The translations under genes and the position numbers were made by a program. Shown here piece by piece: positions 1 to 8,212 of a stretch of DNA of 64,000 bases. Numbering within the stretch: position 1 is the stretch's first letter; each line of letters begins with the position of its first letter. The notes beneath the pieces are model-generated. The model ran no database searches. It was not told where the DNA came from and saw only the letters and a list, made by a program, of their open reading frames with translations. The DNA is from Peptoniphilus sp. BV3C26 (GTDB lineage: Bacteria > Bacillota > Clostridia > Tissierellales > Peptoniphilaceae), in the NCBI RefSeq assembly GCF_000478985.1, contig NZ_AWXB01000057.1, positions 39,670 through 103,669 of the forward strand. Direction: 5' to 3'.

Positions 1-912
1 AAGTTTTTCAAAATTCAGTTCTCTATCCCCTGGGATAAATACGAAAACAGGTTTTCCACTTATTAAAAGGTCAATAGCCTTTAAGCACTTATTTTTTTCA
101 ACTTTTAATAGTTTTGAAACCATATCTATACTTGTTGTATCTTTTGTTTCAACCTTTTCCAAATCTTTAGGCTCTGAATCATCTGTGAAAGTATAATTAA
201 CAGGAGCTTTTTCATCTGAATAAGCAATTTGAGAAGTTTTTGAATATCCAATTCTACCTTCTCCCGTTTCTGAAAGAGCAATAAATTCATGAGATTTATT
301 TCCTCCCATAGGACCGTTTTGACCTTCTACAACTTTATATTCCAGTTCCAGTCTGTCAAAAATTCTTTCATAGGCACGGTACATTATCATATAAGCTTTT
401 TCCATGGATTCTTTATCCACATCAAAGCTGTAAGCATCTTTCATAATAAATTCACGAGCTCTATTTATGCCAAACCTTGGTCTTTTTTCATCTCTATATT
501 TAGTTTGAATTTGATATAAATTTAAGGGAAGTTGCTTATAAGAATTAACCTCTCCTTTTATAAGTTCAGTAAAATATTCTTCTGCAGTAGGTCCAAGACA
601 AAAATCTCTTCCATTTCTATCTTTAAGTTTAAACATTTCCGGTCCGTATTTTTCCCAGCGTCCTGACTCTTGCCAAATTTCTGCTGGTTGAACTGCAGAC
701 ATTAAAATTTCTTGAGCCCCGGATTTGTCCATCTCTTCTCTTACAATCTGTTCAATTTTTCTAACAACTCTATATCCTAAAGGAAGATAGGTATAAATTC
801 CGGATGTGGCTTTTCTAATCATACCACTTCTTAAAAGAAGTTTATGAGATTCAACTTCCGCATCTGAAGGTACTTCTCTAAGAGTTGGCATATATAATTT
901 AGTTAACTTCAT
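1..912 (-). CDS. proS: Prolyl-tRNA synthetase, bacterial type, N-terminal part (runs off the left edge)
   Basis: Charges tRNA-Pro with proline in the cytoplasm. Only the first 304 codons are in the window; the bacterial enzyme is usually about 570 residues. The protein begins MKLTKLYMPTLREVPSD, then carries the class II motif 2 region (KYRDEKRPRFGINRAREF) and continues into the insertion (editing) domain typical of bacterial ProRS, around residues 220-304. The ATG at 912 has a clear GGAGG six bases upstream. The gene has its own promoter (973-1001) and a palindrome in the leader (940-960). No T-box signature was seen upstream. Identification rests on recognisable motifs and is secure although the gene is incomplete. 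Confidence 0.95.
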   Translation of the reverse strand, partial: MKLTKLYMPTLREVPSDAEVESHKLLLRSGMIRKATSGIYTYLPLGYRVVRKIEQIVREEMDKSGAQEILMSAVQPAEIWQESGRWEKYGPEMFKLKDRNGRDFCLGPTAEEYFTELIKGEVNSYKQLPLNLYQIQTKYRDEKRPRFGINRAREFIMKDAYSFDVDKESMEKAYMIMYRAYERIFDRLELEYKVVEGQNGPMGGNKSHEFIALSETGEGRIGYSKTSQIAYSDEKAPVNYTFTDDSEPKDLEKVETKDTTSIDMVSKLLKVEKNKCLKAIDLLISGKPVFVFIPGDRELNFEKL

Positions 913-939
913 TTTTCCTCCATCTTAATGACAGTTATT

Positions 940-960
940 GAACAGATAGGCTATCTGTTC
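940..960 (-). promoter_or_regulatory. Perfect 10-bp palindrome in the proS leader
   Basis: GAACAGATAG and its exact complement CTATCTGTTC are separated by one base. The palindrome begins a few bases after the predicted transcription start and ends about 27 bases before the proS start codon. It could be a protein operator, or an RNA hairpin of 8 bp with a 5-base loop. No U-tract follows, so it is not a terminator. Confidence 0.6.
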
Positions 961-972
961 ATAATCATTGCT

Positions 973-1001
973 ATTATATAATTACAAGTCCTGCCTTGCA
1001 A
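973..1001 (-). promoter_or_regulatory. proS promoter
   Basis: On the minus strand TTGCAA (-35) is followed after 17 bases by a perfect TATAAT (-10). It lies about 60 bp upstream of the proS start. Confidence 0.65.
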
Positions 1002-1040
1002 GGAATATTTAATTGAAGAAATATTATTTTGTAAAAAAAT

Positions 1041-1061
1041 AAAAACCCTCAAAGGGTTTTT
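1041..1061 (-). terminator. Terminator of the regulator gene at 1066-2070
   Basis: AAAAACCCT / AGGGTTTTT with a 3-base loop, followed on the minus strand by an uninterrupted T-rich run, directly after the LacI-family gene stop codon. Confidence 0.8.
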
Positions 1062-1065
1062 ACTT

Positions 1066-2070
1066 TTAAAACTTTTTAACAGATTGTCCTTCAAGAATTC
1101 TTGCAGGAAGCATAACATTTTCGCTATCGCTTTCTCCTTTGATTTCTTTTAAAATAGACCTTATGGCAACAGCGCCTATATCATAGTAGGGAACTTTTAC
1201 AGCAGTAAGTTTAGGCCTGTGAATTGTTGTAATGTAAGAGCCACCATAAGCTGTTACAGAAACATCTTTCGGCACATTTATGCCCCTGTCACTTAAATAG
1301 TTGGAAACATGAATTGCAATTTCATCTTGGCTGCAAATAAGAGCTGATAACTTTTCCTTTTTTATCTTTTCAACAATATTTTCTATTTCATTTTCAATAT
1401 CATTTTCTTTGATTCCATTAAGCTCAATAATATTTTCCTTTAAAGAATTTTCTCCAAGGGCTTTTTTGTAACCTTCAACCTTATATTTTTCTTCAGTTCT
1501 GTCAAAATCTTTTCTAACAATTAAACAAGCAATGTTTTTATGGCCCTTTTCAATTAAATATTTAGTCATATCATAAGTTGCCTTTTTATTATTTATGCCA
1601 ACGGAATAATGTTCATCAATATTATAAAATCTATTAAGAACAATGTAAGGTTTTTTAGATTCTTCTAACTTATATAAAAGTTTGTTATTTAAAGTATCTG
1701 AAATTACAATAATGCCTTCAACTTGTTTTTGAAGAAGAAGTTTTGCAAATTTAACCTCAATTTGTCCGTCACCATAGGAACTTGAAAGAATAATATCGTA
1801 ATTATACATACGACCTATTTCTTCAACCCCTCTTAAAATTTGTGCAACATAATTTGAGCCTATATCGCTTACAATTACGCCAATTAAGTTTGATTTTTTA
1901 GTAACAAGACTTCTGGCAACTTCATTTGGCTTATAATCAAGAACTTCTATCGCATGAAGAACTCTTTTTTTAGCTTCGGGACTTACAGGCTTTGACTCAT
2001 TTATAACTCTTGAAACTGTAGAAATCGAAACATCAGCCATCTTTGCAACATCTTTAATTGTAGACGCCAT
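1066..2070 (-). CDS. LacI/GalR-family transcriptional regulator, CcpA-like
   Basis: A 334-residue DNA-binding repressor or activator. Residues 4-24 form the LacI helix-turn-helix (TIKDVAKMADVSISTVSRV), residues 48-58 the hinge (KPNEVARSLV), and the rest a periplasmic-binding-protein-like sensor domain starting at LIGVIV. Length and the stretch around GVEEIGRMYNYDIILS resemble catabolite control protein A, but related LacI members that sense sugars look alike, so CcpA is only a suggestion. AGGAGG stands in front of the ATG. It lies 10 bp downstream of the lipid kinase gene, so the two are probably cotranscribed, and it is followed by a strong terminator. Confidence 0.85.
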   Translation of the reverse strand: MASTIKDVAKMADVSISTVSRVINESKPVSPEAKKRVLHAIEVLDYKPNEVARSLVTKKSNLIGVIVSDIGSNYVAQILRGVEEIGRMYNYDIILSSSYGDGQIEVKFAKLLLQKQVEGIIVISDTLNNKLLYKLEESKKPYIVLNRFYNIDEHYSVGINNKKATYDMTKYLIEKGHKNIACLIVRKDFDRTEEKYKVEGYKKALGENSLKENIIELNGIKENDIENEIENIVEKIKKEKLSALICSQDEIAIHVSNYLSDRGINVPKDVSVTAYGGSYITTIHRPKLTAVKVPYYDIGAVAIRSILKEIKGESDSENVMLPARILEGQSVKKF

Positions 2071-2080
2071 AATTTACCTC

Positions 2081-2998
2081 CTATGCTTGTACAATTAAAT
2101 TTAGAGCCTTTTCCAAAATTTTAAAATTCATAGGAAGAGAGCCGGATTTTTCTCCATCTAAATCTATAACTACATCCTTATCATCACAAGAAAATTCTAT
2201 TTCCTTGGTCTTTATATAAATAATTTTATCATGACCCACATGATCTCCCGTTAAAATTGCAGGAGCTATTTCAAGAATATCAAAAGCCGTAGGTTCTTTA
2301 ATGAGAATTACATCAAGGTATCCATCATTTACCTTTGCCTCAGGAGCTATTTTTTTAAAGCCCCCTACAGAGGTGGTGTTGGCAATTAAAAAACAAAATA
2401 AATTTTCAGTGCCCTTATATTCTTTACAATTTATGTTAATTTTAAGAAACTTATCCTTTTCAAAATTAAGTTGAAACATTTTCTTAAGACCTTCAAGATA
2501 ATAAGCCATACGTCCTAAAACTGCTTTTTGATCATCCTGAACGCTATAGGCAACTTCCGTAAGAATTCCTCCAGCAGCAACATTTGCAAAAATCCTGTCT
2601 CCCGCCAGACCTACATCAACTTTTTTAGTTTTGAAATTTTTAAGCATTTTATAAAATTTTTCCGGATCTTCAGGTAGCTTAAAATAATTTGCAAAATCAT
2701 TTACAGTTCCTGCCTGTAAAATTGCAAGAGGCACCTCAGATTTTGATTTAACCAAGCCGTTTACAACTTCGTTTAAAGTTCCGTCCCCTCCACAGGCAAT
2801 TATTAAATCTTCTCCATTATAATTTTTTGCAAAGCGAGAACCGTCACCTCTTTTATGAGTAAACAAAAGATTTATATCCCATTCATCCTTACTCATAAGT
2901 CTTACAAGTTCAACTATTTTATCTAAAGCCTGTTCTCTTCCAGAAAGAGGATTGGCAATTATTTTTACTTTTCTAAATTTTTTTTCTTCTTTTCCCAT
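2081..2998 (-). CDS. Diacylglycerol kinase / YegS-BmrU-type lipid kinase
   Basis: A soluble lipid kinase of the DAGK catalytic family (DgkB/YegS/BmrU), expected to phosphorylate diacylglycerol or a related lipid at the membrane. Visible signatures are NPLSG near the N-terminus and GGDGTLNEVVNG at about residues 70-81, the nucleotide-binding glycine loop of the family. The 305-residue length is usual. The start at 2998 is chosen because GGAGG lies five bases upstream; a longer reading frame from 3010 would place this ribosome-binding site inside the coding region. It is the first gene of a two-gene operon with the LacI-type regulator. Substrate is not determined by sequence. Confidence 0.85.
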   Translation of the reverse strand: MGKEEKKFRKVKIIANPLSGREQALDKIVELVRLMSKDEWDINLLFTHKRGDGSRFAKNYNGEDLIIACGGDGTLNEVVNGLVKSKSEVPLAILQAGTVNDFANYFKLPEDPEKFYKMLKNFKTKKVDVGLAGDRIFANVAAGGILTEVAYSVQDDQKAVLGRMAYYLEGLKKMFQLNFEKDKFLKININCKEYKGTENLFCFLIANTTSVGGFKKIAPEAKVNDGYLDVILIKEPTAFDILEIAPAILTGDHVGHDKIIYIKTKEIEFSCDDKDVVIDLDGEKSGSLPMNFKILEKALNLIVQA

Positions 2999-3140
2999 AT
3001 TTTCCTCCAAATTTATTATACATAAGAAATACTTTAATTAAAATAAAAAATATAATTTTTTATTAATAATTATAAAATAAATGTAAATTTTTACTTTTAT
3101 TTTTTATGGTCTAAGTAAAAAATTTTATTTTAGACATAAA

Positions 3141-3172
3141 AAAATCCACTGAAGTTTTTTTCAATGGATTTT
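3141..3172 (-). terminator. Terminator after ferritin
   Basis: AAAATCCACTGAA and TTCAATGGATTTT pair with a single G-U wobble around a T-rich loop, 18 bp after the ferritin stop codon. Confidence 0.75.
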
Positions 3173-3189
3173 ACTTTTTATTTTATATT

Positions 3190-3669
3190 TTATCTTTGTC
3201 CCAGTTCATGATCAAAGATGTATAGACCGCCCCAGTTTCCGTTTATTCTTTCAAACTTTTCTACTATTCCTCTAAAGTTATCTTCTTCTTCGATTTGTTC
3301 TTTTATAAACCAATCTAAAAGTCCCATTACTTCAAAGTTCAATTCTCCGTGAGCATCTTTATATATATCTCTTATTCTTCTGGTTACTTCTTGTTCATGA
3401 GCATAAGCTTTTTTAAATACGTCTGCTATATCTTCATAATTTTTTTCCGGTTTTGGTATTTCTTTATATTCTACCGGATAGTCAACTTCTACTAAAAAGT
3501 TATACAATTTTCTTGCATGTTCGTATTCTTCATGGGCTTGTTTATCCATAAAGTGTGCAAATCCGTCCATGCCAAGTCTTTTTAAATAGTTTGACATTGC
3601 TAAATAGATGTAACCTGATTCAAGTTCAAAATTAAATTGTTCATTAACTTTTTCAAATATTTTTTCCAT
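3190..3669 (-). CDS. Ferritin (FtnA-type)
   Basis: Iron-storage protein that oxidises Fe2+ and stores it in a 24-subunit cage in the cytoplasm. At 159 residues it has the usual FtnA length and no haem-binding bacterioferritin pattern. The ferroxidase ligands can be followed: E17 in ELESGYIY, E48 and H51 in AHEEYEHARKL, the glutamate of AHEQEVTRRI, and EQIEEEDNF near residue 130. The C-terminal GLYIFDHELG matches FtnA proteins. It lies 24 bp after the 90-residue hypothetical gene and is followed by a terminator, so the two likely form one transcript. Confidence 0.92.
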   Translation of the reverse strand: MEKIFEKVNEQFNFELESGYIYLAMSNYLKRLGMDGFAHFMDKQAHEEYEHARKLYNFLVEVDYPVEYKEIPKPEKNYEDIADVFKKAYAHEQEVTRRIRDIYKDAHGELNFEVMGLLDWFIKEQIEEEDNFRGIVEKFERINGNWGGLYIFDHELGQR

Positions 3670-3693
3670 GTTTTATTTTATCCTCCCTTATTA

Positions 3694-3966
3694 TTAAATT
3701 GGACAAAAAATTTCATAGACACTGTATATTTCTATATCTTCCATGGTGATATTCTTTATGGCTTTTGGTATATCTTTTGTTTTTAATACAAGACTTATAC
3801 CGTTATATTTAAAAGTTACTGAGTCAAAGTAGTCGCAACTTTTTTTGTTAAAGATATCCATAAGTTTTTCTCTGTTTGTTTCCATATCACCTATGAGAAA
3901 AAATATATTTTTTTTGGCATTTATTTCATCAATGTCAATTTTATTAATTAGTTGTGTCCTTGTCAT
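3694..3966 (-). CDS. Small hypothetical protein upstream of ferritin
   Basis: A 90-residue protein that I do not recognise. It has no signal peptide, membrane segment or Cys/His metal motif; it is mixed charged and hydrophobic and ends in a hydrophobic stretch (IYSVYEIFCPI). A ribosome-binding site (AAAGGATGG) precedes the ATG, and the close linkage to ferritin suggests a link with iron or stress physiology, but nothing in the protein itself proves this. It could be a lineage-specific gene. Confidence 0.6.
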   Translation of the reverse strand: MTRTQLINKIDIDEINAKKNIFFLIGDMETNREKLMDIFNKKSCDYFDSVTFKYNGISLVLKTKDIPKAIKNITMEDIEIYSVYEIFCPI

Positions 3967-4034
3967 TTTAATCCATCCTTTATGTTATTTATTTACCCTT
4001 AAAGTTTTTTAATAAACATAAAAGATTTTTATTT

Positions 4035-6095
4035 TTATTTTATTTTTACTCCATCCATTTCTACATTTCCATTACCTTCAAAGATTAAGTCTATATATTT
4101 TATTTTATCGATATTTATTTTAGGATTTTTCTTTTTTATATCTTCCATGGGAACTTTTACTGTTTCGAGAGAGGATGTGTAGGTATAATTGTCCCTTAAA
4201 GTTTCAATTTTTGTCATTTGTACTTTATATGGTTCTTTTAATTTTTTATAATCTTCCAATGATATTACTCCCGTTTCCCCGTAGTTATCTCTTATATTTA
4301 AAGATATTTTTATGTTTTTGTCTTTTTTAAGATCTATGGAAAAATAATTTTCCATTTTTAAATTTTCTTGAGGTAAAAATTCAAGGAGGCCTTTTTCATT
4401 AAAATTTAAACTTAATAGGGTCTCTTGGTGATCTTCTACTAAGTCATAATTTTTTTCTCTTATTTTTGTAAAGCCTGTGTATCTTAATTTTGAATTTTTA
4501 AGGCTGCCTGTGTTTATATTATTGTCTTCTTCAAAATCCATAAGGATTTTTTCATTTCCTTCTGAATACATTTGATAATATGTGCCATCAGGATAGGCTG
4601 TTTGAGATTTTTCTATGTCATAAAAGATGTTTTGATCATAATCTTTGTTTAGGCTTTTATTTACAAAGTTTTCTATTAGGATGGAGGTTATTTTTCTTTG
4701 GTCCTCCCCTTTAAAAAGGTTTGATTTTTCCAAATAAAGTCCTTCTATATAATCTGTGTCCATATCTTTCCATCTGGTATTAAAGTTTCCGTGGTTTGCT
4801 CCTCCTATATAGATTGCGGCTTTAAATAGGTTTTCGTCTGTGTTTTTTATTTCTCTATATAGGGCCAATTCTTCAAAAGTGTCTAAGTCATAATCATTTG
4901 TTCCATGAAGGACCAGGTAATTTATATTTTGTAGGGCTAAGTTTTTGTTTGTGGGTTTATATTGTCCATAGGTTGCAGCCAAGTTTATGAGCCCTTTTAT
5001 TTTAAAGTTATAGTCCAATTTTCTTGTAGCATCTTCTGGATTTTTTCCATAATTATTAAAATAGCAGGCAAGACTTGCAGCTTCTCCCCCTCTTGAGTGA
5101 CCTCCTAGGAATATTTCTTTTTTTATTTTGTTTTTAAATTCCGATTCTTCCAAGATATACTTTATATTTTCAAGACCCAAGATTGCTCTTGCGTCATTTT
5201 CATCTGAAAGGCTGAAATAGTCAAGACCGTTTAATATGTTCATGTCTACTGACACCAGTCCTATTCCTCTTTTTGATAGGTATCTTCCCAAGTAATCGTA
5301 TCCTAAGTGGGATTTTTCCGTTGCCCTGTGATTTCCATGAAATATAAAGACTATGGCATTTTCTCTATTATTATCTGGAAGGTAAATTCTTCCTTTTATG
5401 GGAGTTTTTATAAGTTGATCTCCCAATATTTTATCTCTTACTTTTTTTGTTCTGCCGGTGTAATGAACATAGGGAATGAGGTTTACTTGACCTCCTTGAT
5501 AGTCTTTTTCTATTACTGAATATTTTTCCGGGCTTTCTGGACCTTTTTTATAATTTTCTATCTTCCCTTCAAATTTTGAAAACCCTGGAGTAAATAAAAA
5601 GTATAAAATTAAAATCATAGGCATGGCAGAAATTATAAAGCTTATAAAAAAGCCGATTTTTTTATTTTTTATTAAGCTTATTAAAGATTTTGAAAAGAGA
5701 AAAAATAAAAGGATTACTAAAAAAATTATTAAATAATTTTGAAGGTCTGTAAATTCTTCCATTCCCGGCATATCATATATGAGTTTATAGCTTGCGTAAC
5801 TTGTAGCTGAAAATAATATTATATTTTTGCTTTTTATTTTTTTTATGTAAATTATAGGAAATTCGAGTAAATACAAAATAATTCTCACTAAAGAAAATAT
5901 AAAAGCGAAGGCTATTAAAAAGCCCAGATATTTATTATTTAAAAGGTCTTGCAGATAATATGATGATGCTAAGGTTAAAACTGCTGCTAAAATAAAAGCT
6001 CCTATTTCTATAGCCCCGTCAGTATTTCCCAATTTTTTATAAAAAAATAATTTTATTTTACTATGGATTTTTTGAATCAATAATTTAATTTTCAT
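4035..6095 (-). CDS. Membrane-anchored alpha/beta-hydrolase
   Basis: A 686-residue protein with an N-terminal membrane part (four or five hydrophobic helices in residues 30-170) and an alpha/beta-hydrolase domain (about 230-480), followed by a C-terminal region of about 200 residues rich in beta-type sequence. The hydrolase elements are an HGNH oxyanion-type motif near residue 253, the nucleophile elbow GHSRG (Ser334), an acid at HGTNDYD (Asp401 or Asp403) and a histidine in GANHGN (His435). The fold resembles dienelactone hydrolase/PAF-acetylhydrolase-like esterases. The substrate cannot be read; the catalytic domain probably lies outside the membrane. The ribosome-binding site (AAGG, 11 bases away) is weak and a hairpin terminator stands just upstream. 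Confidence 0.75.
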   Translation of the reverse strand: MKIKLLIQKIHSKIKLFFYKKLGNTDGAIEIGAFILAAVLTLASSYYLQDLLNNKYLGFLIAFAFIFSLVRIILYLLEFPIIYIKKIKSKNIILFSATSYASYKLIYDMPGMEEFTDLQNYLIIFLVILLFFLFSKSLISLIKNKKIGFFISFIISAMPMILILYFLFTPGFSKFEGKIENYKKGPESPEKYSVIEKDYQGGQVNLIPYVHYTGRTKKVRDKILGDQLIKTPIKGRIYLPDNNRENAIVFIFHGNHRATEKSHLGYDYLGRYLSKRGIGLVSVDMNILNGLDYFSLSDENDARAILGLENIKYILEESEFKNKIKKEIFLGGHSRGGEAASLACYFNNYGKNPEDATRKLDYNFKIKGLINLAATYGQYKPTNKNLALQNINYLVLHGTNDYDLDTFEELALYREIKNTDENLFKAAIYIGGANHGNFNTRWKDMDTDYIEGLYLEKSNLFKGEDQRKITSILIENFVNKSLNKDYDQNIFYDIEKSQTAYPDGTYYQMYSEGNEKILMDFEEDNNINTGSLKNSKLRYTGFTKIREKNYDLVEDHQETLLSLNFNEKGLLEFLPQENLKMENYFSIDLKKDKNIKISLNIRDNYGETGVISLEDYKKLKEPYKVQMTKIETLRDNYTYTSSLETVKVPMEDIKKKNPKINIDKIKYIDLIFEGNGNVEMDGVKIK

Positions 6096-6104
6096 AAAAT
6101 AATA

Positions 6105-6124
6105 GACCTTGATAAATCAAGGTC
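6105..6124 (-). terminator. Hairpin overlapping the ricT stop codon
   Basis: GACCTTGAT / ATCAAGGTC, nine paired bases with a 2-base centre, followed on the minus strand by TATTATTTT. The hairpin includes the last bases of ricT and lies only 10 bp before the hydrolase start, so it should limit read-through into that gene. Confidence 0.65.
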
Positions 6125-7013
6125 ATTCCTCCAAATCTTTTAGTTCGCTCTCTCTAACTTCTTCATCTTTAAGAGATGAGTTAAGTTGTGTAAAGTTCTT
6201 GTTCATTTTTCCGCTTCTTTTTATTTGGTCAAGATCTCTTATTTCAACTTCTATGTCTTCTCCATTTTGGAATTGAATTTTTACAAGTTCTTGTATTGTA
6301 TACTTGTCTATGACAGTTCCTTCTCCCCTATCTGTCATTACAAATTCTCCCAGGCGAGGCATTTTTTTAAATATACATTCGTAGCCGTCTTGTTCATATT
6401 TTAAACAACACATTAGTCTTCCACAAAGTCCGGATATTTTTGTAGGGTTTAGGGATAATTCTTGATCCTTTGCCATTTTTATGGATACTGGCGAAAATTC
6501 TGACAAAAATGCTCTGCAGCAACAGGGCCTTCCACAAGGTCCAAGGCCTCCGATTTTTTTTGCTTCGTCTCTTACGCCTATTTGCCTTAATTCAATTCTG
6601 GTTCTGAAAATTGATGCAAGATCTCTTACAAGTTCTCTAAAATCTATTCTTCCATCTGCTGTAAAATAAAAAAGAAGTTTTCCCCTATCAAAGGTGTATT
6701 CACAGCCTATTAATTTCATATTTAATTTATGCTCCTTACATTTGTTCTCACAAATAATAAGAGCTTCTCTTGCATCGTTTCTGTTGTCCAGCTGTCTTAA
6801 ATCATCTTCCGGGCTTGCAATTCTAAGAACGGGCTTTAATTCCGTTAAAATTTCTTCTTCTTTTAATTCTTTTTTGATTACAACTGTTCCGTATTCAATT
6901 CCCCTTGATGTTTCAACTATAACATTATCGCCTATTTTTGTATCTATATCTCTTGGGTCAAAATAATATATTTTGCCCGTTTTTTTAAATCTTACTCCTG
7001 ATACGTCAATCAT
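6123..7013 (-). CDS. ricT: RicT/YaaT, PSP1-domain protein of the Ric complex
   Basis: Homologue of B. subtilis RicT (YaaT), a subunit of the RicT-RicA-RicF iron-sulfur complex that modulates RNase Y-dependent mRNA processing and development. The PSP1 domain spans roughly residues 60-145, and the cysteine-rich segment GPCGRPCCCR at about 157-166, with a further CGRLMCCLKYE, is the family's hallmark and supplies the cluster ligands. At 296 residues it is of normal length with a charged C-terminal tail. It overlaps holB by 8 bp, the conserved Firmicute order. Partners RicA (YmcA) and RicF (YlbF) are not in this window. Confidence 0.92.
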   Translation of the reverse strand: MIDVSGVRFKKTGKIYYFDPRDIDTKIGDNVIVETSRGIEYGTVVIKKELKEEEILTELKPVLRIASPEDDLRQLDNRNDAREALIICENKCKEHKLNMKLIGCEYTFDRGKLLFYFTADGRIDFRELVRDLASIFRTRIELRQIGVRDEAKKIGGLGPCGRPCCCRAFLSEFSPVSIKMAKDQELSLNPTKISGLCGRLMCCLKYEQDGYECIFKKMPRLGEFVMTDRGEGTVIDKYTIQELVKIQFQNGEDIEVEIRDLDQIKRSGKMNKNFTQLNSSLKDEEVRESELKDLEE

Positions 7014-7920
7014 TTAGTCCTCCTAACTTCATGAGCATATTTTCTATATTTAATCTGAAATTTAAGTTGCTTTTAAAATTATTTCTTGCTTTTTCTAAAA
7101 TTTTATAAGCTTCTAAGGCTTCTTTTGTACTTAAATTCAGACCTTTTATTTCTTCTATATAATCTATGTTCAAAATGTTATTTACATTTTTTGTGCTTTT
7201 ATAAACTGCTAAATCTCTAAGAAATAGGCTTAAGGTTTCAAATATTTCTTGGAGATCATCCTTATTTTCTTCAAAGAAATTATATTGTTTAAAAATTTCT
7301 TCTTTAGATCCTTTTAAAATTTTTAAAAGATTTTTTATTGTCTTTTGTCTTCTTTCAAAATTTTCCCCTTGATTTAAGGCTAGGGCTTTTTTTAAAGAGC
7401 CTCCTGATATTTTTGAAAAAAGTCTAGCGTTTTTTCTTATTCCCTTATCTATTAAAAATTCTTCAATTTCATTTTGAGAAAGCCCGTTGAAATTTAAAGT
7501 TCTACATCTTGAAAGAATTGTATCAAGGATTCTTTCAAGATCACTTGTAATTAAAAAAATCGTAAGATATTCTGGAGGTTCTTCCAAAGTTTTCAAAAAA
7601 GCATTTTGGCTTTCCTTTGTTGCTTCTTCAAAACCGTCTATAATATAAACTTTTCTTTTACCTTCAAAGGGTAGCTTATAACTATCTTCTATTAATTCTT
7701 CTATGTCGGATTTTTTTACTCTTTCCTTTTCCAGTATAAATAAATCCGGATGAGCAAAACCGTCTGTATCAAGTTTAAATTTACCCGTTAAAATTTTTCT
7801 TGCATAACAAATGGCAAGGGTTTTTTTCCCGATTCCTTCCGGCCCTGCAAAGATATAGGCATGGGAAATTTCTTTATTATTTTTTAATTCTTGGGTTAAG
7901 TTTAAATTCCCTACAAACAT
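7006..7920 (-). CDS. holB: DNA polymerase III subunit delta'
   Basis: Clamp-loader delta' subunit. It has the AAA+ start HAYIFAGPEGIGKKT (residues 20-34), a degenerate Walker B region around YIIDGFEEATKESQNAFLKTLEEPP, and sensor-1 type TSDLERILDTILSRC, all typical of HolB. No zinc-binding cysteine cluster is seen, which is one difference from DnaX. It starts exactly where the short c-di-AMP receptor gene ends (ATG sharing bases with the stop) and overlaps ricT downstream, so translation is probably coupled in this tmk-to-ricT operon. Confidence 0.93.
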   Translation of the reverse strand: MFVGNLNLTQELKNNKEISHAYIFAGPEGIGKKTLAICYARKILTGKFKLDTDGFAHPDLFILEKERVKKSDIEELIEDSYKLPFEGKRKVYIIDGFEEATKESQNAFLKTLEEPPEYLTIFLITSDLERILDTILSRCRTLNFNGLSQNEIEEFLIDKGIRKNARLFSKISGGSLKKALALNQGENFERRQKTIKNLLKILKGSKEEIFKQYNFFEENKDDLQEIFETLSLFLRDLAVYKSTKNVNNILNIDYIEEIKGLNLSTKEALEAYKILEKARNNFKSNLNFRLNIENMLMKLGGLND

Positions 7921-8204
7921 TAAATTCTCATACTCTTTTCAACGTCAAGGACAAAAATTGTTGCACCGCTAAGTTCAAAGTTGCCCCTTTCGTCTTTTAT
8001 TTCTTCTGTTTGAGTTACTTCTTTTAAAATTGAGTCCACATGACCTAATTCTTCATCTTCAACCCCTAAAAAAAGAGTTGTATTTCCAGATTTGAAAAAG
8101 CCTCCTGAAGAAGATACTTTTGTTACTGAAATATTTTCTTCAAAAAATTTATCTAAAAGTTCATCTACAAATTTATCTTGAACTATTGCAATTATCATCT
8201 TCAT
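7920..8204 (-). CDS. Cyclic-di-AMP receptor (DarA/PstA family), short paralogue
   Basis: PII-like cyclic-di-AMP-binding protein of 94 residues. It opens MKMIIAIVQDKF and carries the ligand-binding signature VTKVSSSGGFFKSGNTTLFLGVE and the terminal ATIFVLDVE of the DarA (YaaQ) family. Compared with its upstream neighbour it lacks about 25 residues between the two conserved halves, i.e. the segment equivalent to the B-loop is shortened. SD AGGTGAT precedes the ATG. It lies 8 bp after the full-length paralogue and directly before holB. Either the two proteins form heteromers or this copy has a changed ligand or partner; the sequence does not decide. Confidence 0.85.
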   Translation of the reverse strand: MKMIIAIVQDKFVDELLDKFFEENISVTKVSSSGGFFKSGNTTLFLGVEDEELGHVDSILKEVTQTEEIKDERGNFELSGATIFVLDVEKSMRI

Positions 8205-8212
8205 ATTATCAC

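Noticed and set aside
913..1040. T-box riboswitch before proS
   Set aside because: No T-box consensus (AGGGTGGNACCGCG) and the leader of about 54 bases is too short.
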